Shown here piece by piece: positions 59,050 through 64,000 of a DNA stretch of 64,000 nucleotides (position 1 is its first letter; each line of letters begins with the position of its first letter). The notes beneath the pieces were generated by a model. It had not been told where the DNA came from, did no database searches, and saw nothing but the letters and a program-made list of their open reading frames with translations. The stretch comes from Nocardia carnea. GTDB lineage: Bacteria > Actinomycetota > Actinomycetes > Mycobacteriales > Mycobacteriaceae. The stretch covers positions 1-64,000 of the forward strand of contig NZ_JARWNW010000273.1 of the NCBI RefSeq assembly GCF_029868325.1, read 5' to 3'. A program made the translations under genes and the position numbers.

Positions 59050-60057
59050 ATGTCGAACGGTTCAGCGAATGTTTCACGGGAAACATCGCGCGTGCCGGGA
59101 ATGCTGGATGGCAGCAATATCGGCCCCGAGGCATTCGGAAGCACACCGTATGGCCATATCTCCCCCACCGAGACGCCGATCGCTGCCGAGGCGCACCGGG
59201 CGAGCCAGTTAATGCATCCAGGAAAGGTGACAGTGCCGAAACCTCATGAGCAACGCATCATCACTGTAGCCAACCAGAAAGGCGGAGTCGGCAAGACTAC
59301 GACAACGGTCAATCTGGCCGCAGCCCTGGCACATCAGGGGATGAAGGTGCTCGTGATCGATCTCGATCCGCAGGGTAACGCCAGCACCGCGCTCGGCGTC
59401 GAGCATCATTCCGGTATTCCGTCGACCTACGAACTGTTGATCGGCGAGATCAAGGTCCAGGACGCGATCCAGCAGAGCCCGCACAGCGATAATCTGCTGT
59501 GCATCCCGGCAACGATCGATCTCGCCGGCGCCGAGATCGAGCTGGTCTCGATGGTGGCTCGGGAGGCGCGACTCAAAGGCGCTATCCAGGAAGCAAATAT
59601 CGCCGGGTACGACATCGATTTCGTGCTGATCGACTGCCCGCCCTCGCTGGGTCTGCTCACGATCAACGCCATGGTCGCGGCCAAGGAAGTGCTGATCCCG
59701 ATCCAATGCGAGTACTACGCCCTGGAGGGCGTGGGCCAGTTGATCCGGAATATCGGCTTGGTCCAATCGCATCTGAACCCCGAACTCCATGTATCGACCG
59801 TTGTTCTCACGATGTATGACGGCCGGACCAAACTGGCCGATCAGGTGGCCGAAGAGGTGCGCAGCCATTTCGGGGACGTTGTGCTGCGGTCCGTGATTCC
59901 GCGCAGCGTCAAGGTCTCCGAGGCGCCCGGATACGGTATGACAGTTCTCGATTACGACCCGGGGTCCCGCGGCGCCCTGAGCTATCTGGATGCCGGGCGG
60001 GAAATGGCCGCGCGTGGCGCGGCGCGGCAGGCGGCGCTCACGGAAGGCGCTCAGTGA
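59050..60057 (+). CDS. parA: Chromosome partitioning ATPase ParA
   Basis: 335 residues from an ATG with AGGAGCGG upstream. ParA moves the ParB-parS complex along the nucleoid. The deviant Walker A motif KGGVGKTTTTVNLA is at ~84-97, switch I is in DLDPQGNASTALG and switch II in IDCPPSLGLLTINA. An N-terminal extension (~1-70) contains NVSRETSR, which is encoded by a parS site; mycobacterial ParA has a similar NVSRETS, so this is a conserved feature. The 3' end overlaps a GTG in frame with parB. Confidence 0.96.
   Translation: MSNGSANVSRETSRVPGMLDGSNIGPEAFGSTPYGHISPTETPIAAEAHRASQLMHPGKVTVPKPHEQRIITVANQKGGVGKTTTTVNLAAALAHQGMKVLVIDLDPQGNASTALGVEHHSGIPSTYELLIGEIKVQDAIQQSPHSDNLLCIPATIDLAGAEIELVSMVAREARLKGAIQEANIAGYDIDFVLIDCPPSLGLLTINAMVAAKEVLIPIQCEYYALEGVGQLIRNIGLVQSHLNPELHVSTVVLTMYDGRTKLADQVAEEVRSHFGDVVLRSVIPRSVKVSEAPGYGMTVLDYDPGSRGALSYLDAGREMAARGAARQAALTEGAQ
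59070..59085. promoter_or_regulatory. parS site inside the parA coding region
   Basis: TGTTTCACGGGAAACA lies in codons 7-12 of parA and encodes the residues NVSRET. It is the fourth identical site in the cluster. Confidence 0.9.
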
Positions 60058-60104
60058 ACGGATCGGGCACGGCTGTGGATGCGGGTAATGGAAAGGGTAG
60101 GCCG

Positions 60105-61121
60105 GTGAGTCAGTCGAAAAAGGGTGGGCTGGGACGCGGTCTCGCGGCATTGATTCCGACCGGCCCGGCTCCGGTGGCGACCGGGCTGGGCGCCGAGGCC
60201 GCTGATGCGGTGATCGGTCTGGACCCGGGGCCGCGCCCCGCCTCCACCTACCTGCACCAGGTTCCCGAACCCGTGGAGAGCGCCGATCTGACCTCCGCCG
60301 GGGATGCGGTGTACCGGGAAATCGCGCCCGGAAAGATCGAGCCCAATCCGAAGCAGCCCCGGCAGTATTTCGACGATGAGGCGCTCGCCGAACTGGTCCA
60401 CTCGATTCGCGAGTTCGGTTTGATGCAGCCGATCGTGGTCCGGGAGCTGGAGCCGGGTGGCGACCGCTATCAGCTGATCATGGGTGAGCGACGCTGGCGG
60501 GCCTGCCAGGAGGCGGGGCTGGAGGTTATCCCCGCCATCGTCCGGGAGACCAACGATGACGCCATGCTGCGCGATGCACTGCTGGAGAATATCCATCGCG
60601 TGCAGCTCAACCCGCTCGAGGAGGCGGCTGCGTATCAGCAGTTGCTGGAGGAATTCGGGGTTACCCAGGAGGAGTTGGCGTCACGACTAGGGCGCTCGCG
60701 GCCCGTCGTCACCAATATGATCCGGCTGCTGAAGCTACCGATCCCGGTGCAGCGCCGGGTCGCGGCCGGGGTGCTGTCCGCCGGTCATGCGCGGGCACTG
60801 CTCGGTCTGGAGGGCGGTGCCGACACTCAGGAGGTGCTGGCCGCCCGGATCGTCGCCGAGGGGCTGTCGGTGCGGTCCACCGAAGAAGCGGTGAAGCTGG
60901 CGAACCGGGAACAGGAACCGGCCAAACCGCCCGCGCCACGTCGGCCGCCCATCCACTCCCCCGGTTTGCAGGATGTCGCCGACCGGCTGTCGTCATCTTT
61001 CGATACGCAGGTCTCGGTGAGTCTCGGGAAGCGGAAGGGCAAGATTGTTGTCGAGTTCGGGTCGGTGGACGATCTGGAGCGGATCGTCGGAATGATGCTG
61101 CAAACTTCGCTGAACAATTGA
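60105..61121 (+). CDS. parB: Chromosome partitioning protein ParB
   Basis: 338 residues from GTG 60105 (VSQSKKGGLGRGLAALIPTG), preceded by GAAAGGG; a GTG at 60054, overlapping the parA stop, is an in-frame alternative that adds 17 residues. The N-terminal CTP-binding domain shows ANPKQPRQ-type IEPNPKQPRQYFDDEALAELVHSI and MGERRWRACQEAGL. The helix-turn-helix that reads parS is LGRSRPVVTNMIRLLKLP. The C-terminal dimer domain ends KRKGKIVVEFGSVDDLERIV. It loads on parS as a CTP-dependent clamp. Confidence 0.96.
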   Translation: MSQSKKGGLGRGLAALIPTGPAPVATGLGAEAADAVIGLDPGPRPASTYLHQVPEPVESADLTSAGDAVYREIAPGKIEPNPKQPRQYFDDEALAELVHSIREFGLMQPIVVRELEPGGDRYQLIMGERRWRACQEAGLEVIPAIVRETNDDAMLRDALLENIHRVQLNPLEEAAAYQQLLEEFGVTQEELASRLGRSRPVVTNMIRLLKLPIPVQRRVAAGVLSAGHARALLGLEGGADTQEVLAARIVAEGLSVRSTEEAVKLANREQEPAKPPAPRRPPIHSPGLQDVADRLSSSFDTQVSVSLGKRKGKIVVEFGSVDDLERIVGMMLQTSLNN

Positions 61122-61338
61122 AATTTCGGCTTGTTGTCCGCATAACCTCTGCCTCGGCCAGGAAACGTCACTGTGACGGCAAATGGATCGAGGGGCCGAT
61201 GCGCCGAGGCAGTCCTTGACCGAAGACTTAGTGACGCGGAATGAGGCAGGTTCGCTTGATCGCATATTCTTGCTGGCGAGAAACCATTGATGCGGCGTGA
61301 GCATAGACGAATCGGATAGCTGGAGGCTGAGCAGAGCG

Positions 61339-62064
61339 GTGTCGACCAGCGTCACAGGATTAACCCTGGAAAGCATCAGTCGGCTGCCGGCGCATGCCCG
61401 TCGGTGTGTGTTCTGGGAAATCGACCCGGCGGTCGCCGCGGACTCCAGTGGTTTCAGCGATCCGGTATTCGAGAAGGAAGCCTGGATCTCGACCGTGATG
61501 CTCGAATGGGGTTCCTGTGGGCAGCTCGCGACGATCGATGACAAGACTGTCGGCTGTGCACTCTATGCGCCACCCCGGGTAGTGCCGCGGGCCGGCCTCT
61601 TCCCCACCTCCCCGGTGAGCCCCGACGCCATCTTGCTGACCACTCTCGGCACCGAGTACCCCGACCTGGACGGCGATATCGCCTACCGGATGGTGCAGGG
61701 GGTCGTCACCGATCTGGTCCGCCGTGGCGTGCGCGCGCTGGAAGCGTTCGGTATCCGCGGAGCGCACGCAAGCACCGCTCTCTCCGACCGTCCGACCGGG
61801 ACAATGCGCCTCATGGAACGAATCGGTGTTCCGGGGCGTGGAGCCCGGCGTTCGGTCATGGAGTGCAGCCCGGAGAACTGCATGATCGACGCCGACTTCC
61901 TGCAGGAGGTCGGGTTCGAGGTGGTGCAACCACATCACCGTTTCCCCCGGTTACGGCTGGAACTCGATACCGATCACGGCTGGAAAGAGGACGTCGAACG
62001 AGCCCTCGACCAGCTGCTGGCCGCCGCGTCGATGACCGTGCCGACCCGGATCCTCACTCTCTGA
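61339..62064 (+). CDS. GNAT-like acetyltransferase (Rv3916c-type)
   Basis: About 241 residues from GTG 61339 (VSTSVTGLTLESISRLPAHA) or 255 from GTG 61297; GGAGG lies 12 bases before the first. The core RCVFWEIDPAVAA, GWGSCGQLA-like MLEWGSCGQLATIDDKTVGCALY and the acidic-basic pattern match a conserved actinobacterial family next to parB, annotated as GNAT N-acetyltransferase. The usual acetyl-CoA loop is not obvious, so function is open. It is convergent with cwlM, 21 bases away. Confidence 0.82.
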   Translation: MSTSVTGLTLESISRLPAHARRCVFWEIDPAVAADSSGFSDPVFEKEAWISTVMLEWGSCGQLATIDDKTVGCALYAPPRVVPRAGLFPTSPVSPDAILLTTLGTEYPDLDGDIAYRMVQGVVTDLVRRGVRALEAFGIRGAHASTALSDRPTGTMRLMERIGVPGRGARRSVMECSPENCMIDADFLQEVGFEVVQPHHRFPRLRLELDTDHGWKEDVERALDQLLAAASMTVPTRILTL

Positions 62065-62085
62065 GGCCGATGGCCGGGGAATTCG

Positions 62086-63285
62086 CTAACCGCTGTCGGC
62101 GGCGGCGAGTTCCTCGGCCAGAAGCTCGGCGAAAGTGTATGTGCCGGTGGGCTGATCGTCCTGACCCAGCAGGTAGAGCCGCTTCACCGAGATCAGGATC
62201 GCTTCCGCGATGACATCGCGCATCCGCGGATCGGCCAGCACCGACGCATCGTACTGGTTGGTGACATAACCGAGATCCACCTGCACCGTCGGCATCTTGG
62301 TGAGGCGCAGCAGATCCCAGGTACGCGGATGGGTCCGGCAATCCTGCAGTGAGGTCCGGGCCACCACTTCACGTTGGATGAATCCGGCGAGCACCTGGCC
62401 GATCATGGATACCGACCCGTGTGAATTGCCGAAATAGAACCCGGCCACACCGTTGGCCATAGGGCTGGAATTGGATGCGCACCGCAGGGAGATCATCAGA
62501 TCCGCGTCGAAAGCATTGGAGGTTTCGGCGCGTTCCGCATCGGTGGGGTTGCTCCCCCACGGACGGGACAGGAACGTTTCCATCCCGGTGGCGGCCATCC
62601 GGCCCTCCAGCCGGCTGGCCAGATCCCACAGGATCTCCTGTTCGTACACCTCGCCGAACTCGGTGGGAACGCCACGGCCACGATCGGGCCCACCCAGACC
62701 CGGATCGATGACGATACGTTTACCGGTGAGCTGCGGGCCGGCGCGATGCACCACTTCTTCCTCGGCGATCCGATGCGGATTACCGCCGGTGACCCGGGCG
62801 CCGAGCAGTTCGAGCGAACGCAGCGTGTCCGGACCACAGATACCGTCGGCGGCCAGCCCGATTTCGCGTTGGAACGAGGTCAGGCCCTCGTGGGTGTGCG
62901 GGCCGAAGAAACCGTCCACCCGGTGCACATAGAAACCGAGGTCCTGCAGCCGGCGCTGCAGCGTCGCCACATCGTCGCCGTACAGCGGTGCCGAGAGCTG
63001 GTAGATGAGGGTGCGGGCACCCAGACGATAGGACGCTTCCTTCAGCGCACGATACGTCGCGGGACCGATCTCACCGTCGACCAGGAGTCCGCGGTGCTGC
63101 TGGAAGGCACGCACCGCGGAATCGAGCTGATAATCGAAGGTGGCTTCGGTGTCTTTCCAGTACTCGTCCGAACCATTGCCATTGGTCTGCGCGCCGTTGT
63201 GCGCGTGCAGGAACCCCAGACTCGCCAGGGTGCTCCGAACCTCTGCTACGGCTGGACCGGTGTCGCCGTGACGAAGTCGGTGCAT
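62086..63285 (-). CDS. cwlM: CwlM, amidase-like regulator of peptidoglycan precursor synthesis
   Basis: 399 residues. Two N-terminal peptidoglycan-binding-type domains (~1-85, ~95-160; AVRAFQQHRGLLVDGEIGPATY and GLTSFQREIGLAADGICGPDTL) precede an amidase_3 fold. The zinc-ligand motif normally DPGHGG reads DPGLGG (Leu197). A second expected His is Arg in MISLRCASN, and the catalytic Glu is Asp in VQVDLGYVTN. There is no signal peptide. Mycobacterial CwlM is likewise inactive and cytoplasmic; after phosphorylation by PknB it activates MurA. The C-terminal PTGTYTFAELLAEEL carries Thr380, Thr382 and Thr384, in the tail region phosphorylated in mycobacteria. Confidence 0.93.
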   Translation of the reverse strand: MHRLRHGDTGPAVAEVRSTLASLGFLHAHNGAQTNGNGSDEYWKDTEATFDYQLDSAVRAFQQHRGLLVDGEIGPATYRALKEASYRLGARTLIYQLSAPLYGDDVATLQRRLQDLGFYVHRVDGFFGPHTHEGLTSFQREIGLAADGICGPDTLRSLELLGARVTGGNPHRIAEEEVVHRAGPQLTGKRIVIDPGLGGPDRGRGVPTEFGEVYEQEILWDLASRLEGRMAATGMETFLSRPWGSNPTDAERAETSNAFDADLMISLRCASNSSPMANGVAGFYFGNSHGSVSMIGQVLAGFIQREVVARTSLQDCRTHPRTWDLLRLTKMPTVQVDLGYVTNQYDASVLADPRMRDVIAEAILISVKRLYLLGQDDQPTGTYTFAELLAEELAAADSG

Positions 63286-63460
63286 GCGTGAGGGCCCTTC
63301 CTTCCGTCAATCCCGGGTACCCACTCATGCGATGGCGTACACCCTCGCACGACGGAGCGTGGTCGATTCTGTCAGACCCGGACCGGGATTCGACAATCTT
63401 GGTCAGGGCATACTACGGCGCGTCGCCGCGTGACGGCCGCCGGATGGCCTATTCGAGACG

Positions 63461-63793
63461 TCAGATGACGTCTTCGATTTCCCGCAGGAGTGCGGCCTTC
63501 CCCTTGGCTCCGACGATCTGCTTCACCGGCTTGCCACCGGCAAACAGGATCATAGTCGGCACGCTCATGACCTGGTAATCGCGGGCGGTATCGGGGTTCG
63601 CATCGATATCGAGTTTGGCGACAGTGAGCTTGTCGGCGTGCGAGCCCGCGATCTCCTCCAGCACCGGAGCGACCATCTTGCACGGTCCGCACCAGGTGGC
63701 CCAGAAATCGACCAGCACCGGCTTCTCGCTCTGCAGGACAGCATCGGCGAACGAGGTATCGGTGACGGTGACCGTGTTGGTGGTCTCGGACAT
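63461..63793 (-). CDS. trxA: Thioredoxin
   Basis: 110 residues from ATG (MSETTNTVTVTDTSFADAVL) with AAGGAG upstream. The active site WCGPCK is at ~33-38, the conserved cis-Pro in MSVPTMILF, and the end is KAALLREIEDVI. It is the cytosolic disulfide reductant kept reduced by TrxB. It follows trxB with a 94-base gap containing a hairpin, and cwlM lies 175 bases further downstream. An earlier in-frame ATG at 63847 adds a Pro/Ala stretch without family match. Confidence 0.96.
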   Translation of the reverse strand: MSETTNTVTVTDTSFADAVLQSEKPVLVDFWATWCGPCKMVAPVLEEIAGSHADKLTVAKLDIDANPDTARDYQVMSVPTMILFAGGKPVKQIVGAKGKAALLREIEDVI

Positions 63794-63840
63794 GGCTGTT
63801 CTCCTTGGTTCTCCGGACGCCCGTGCGCCCGGGGCTGGGG

Positions 63841-63872
63841 CGGGCAACCGAGCCCCGCGGCTCAGTTGCCCG
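63841..63872 (-). terminator. Hairpin between trxB and trxA
   Basis: CGGGCAACCGAGCC (63841-63854) and GGCTCAGTTGCCCG (63859-63872) form a 14-position stem with one mismatch and a 4-base loop. It may partly end or attenuate trxB transcription before trxA. Confidence 0.5.
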
Positions 63873-63887
63873 GTGAGCCCTGCGGAC

Positions 63888-64000
63888 TCAATCGGCTGCG
63901 GAAACGGCGACGGGCTGGTCGGCGTGCGGCAGCGTATTGCTGGTGATATCGCCCTTTTCGGCCAGCCAGCGTTCGGCGTCGATGGCGGCGCGGCAGCCGG
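63888..64000 (-). CDS. trxB: Thioredoxin reductase, C-terminal fragment (cut by window end)
   Basis: Only the last 37 codons are in the window. They read GCRAAIDAERWLAEKGDITS and onward to VAVSAAD before TGA. The GCRAAIDAERWL stretch is the end of the FAD-binding domain of TrxB, which uses NADPH to reduce TrxA. The order trxB-trxA-cwlM on this strand matches mycobacteria. Confidence 0.9.
   Translation of the reverse strand, partial: GCRAAIDAERWLAEKGDITSNTLPHADQPVAVSAAD

Noticed and set aside
61166..61178. CGTCACTGTGACG palindrome after parB
   Set aside because: Short and isolated; no regulator or repeated copy nearby to support a site.

Overview
The window is high-GC actinobacterial DNA, and the gene content and order point to Nocardia or a close relative in Mycobacteriales. 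The main evidence is a complete chromosome-origin region (parB-parA-rsmG-khpB-yidC-yidD-rnpA-rpmH-dnaA-oriC-dnaN-recF-dciA-gyrB-gyrA-DUF3566-tRNA-Ile). A second marker is the mycobacterial growth and kinase operon fhaA-fhaB-pstP-rodA-pbpA-pknA-pknB, followed by trpG and crgA. Species cannot be fixed from sequence reading alone. The first ~140 bases are almost pure C and look like an artefact at a contig end.

Layout. 0.1-7 kb: glutamate synthase gltBD on the minus strand with a long, possibly regulatory leader. 7-15 kb: a DUF4407 membrane/coiled-coil protein, then a MoxR cluster (multi-pass membrane protein, a fused DUF4129/DUF4350-tail protein, MoxR AAA+, DUF58, RDD, SpoIIM-like). 15-16 kb: tRNA-Leu(CAG) with its terminator. 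16-26 kb: the FHA/phosphatase/SEDS/PBP/kinase operon on the plus strand, with almost every junction overlapping (GTGA, ATGA, TGATG), closed by a perfect 14-bp hairpin. 26-28 kb: trpG (minus), crgA and a PH-domain membrane protein.

28-39.5 kb is the accessory-like part: a rhomboid protease, a DrrAB-type ABC exporter, a 6C small RNA, two MpaB/DUF2236 oxygenases, a thioesterase, a cold-shock protein, a methyltransferase, an XRE regulator, an imine-reductase-like enzyme with a divergent HxlR regulator, tRNA-Ala, a TetR regulator, a 35-residue DLW-39 microprotein and tRNA-Ile. In M. tuberculosis the Ile and Ala tRNAs are neighbours; here a TetR/oxygenase pair and the microprotein lie between them.

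40-64 kb is the replication, segregation and cell-envelope core. oriC lies between dnaA and dnaN. Inverted pairs of perfect DnaA boxes also occur in the dnaA promoter, between dnaN and recF, and between recF and dciA; a direct tandem pair lies beside crgA. Four identical parS-type sites (same 16-mer, one inverted) sit between rsmG and the start of parA, with two weaker ones elsewhere. The right end carries cwlM, whose amidase active site is degenerate, then trxA and the end of trxB.

How it works together: the kinase operon couples peptidoglycan synthesis (RodA/PbpA) to Ser/Thr phosphorylation (PknA/PknB/PstP, read by FhaA/FhaB). CwlM, at the other end, is a known kinase substrate in mycobacteria that controls peptidoglycan precursor synthesis. 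The origin block handles initiation (DnaA, DnaN, DciA), topology (GyrAB) and segregation (ParAB/parS). The strongest unusual points are the compressed DUF4129/DUF4350 fusion, an extra-long DnaA linker, the repeated DnaA-box palindromes, the non-canonical parS core and a 1.3-kb noncoding centromere-like region.
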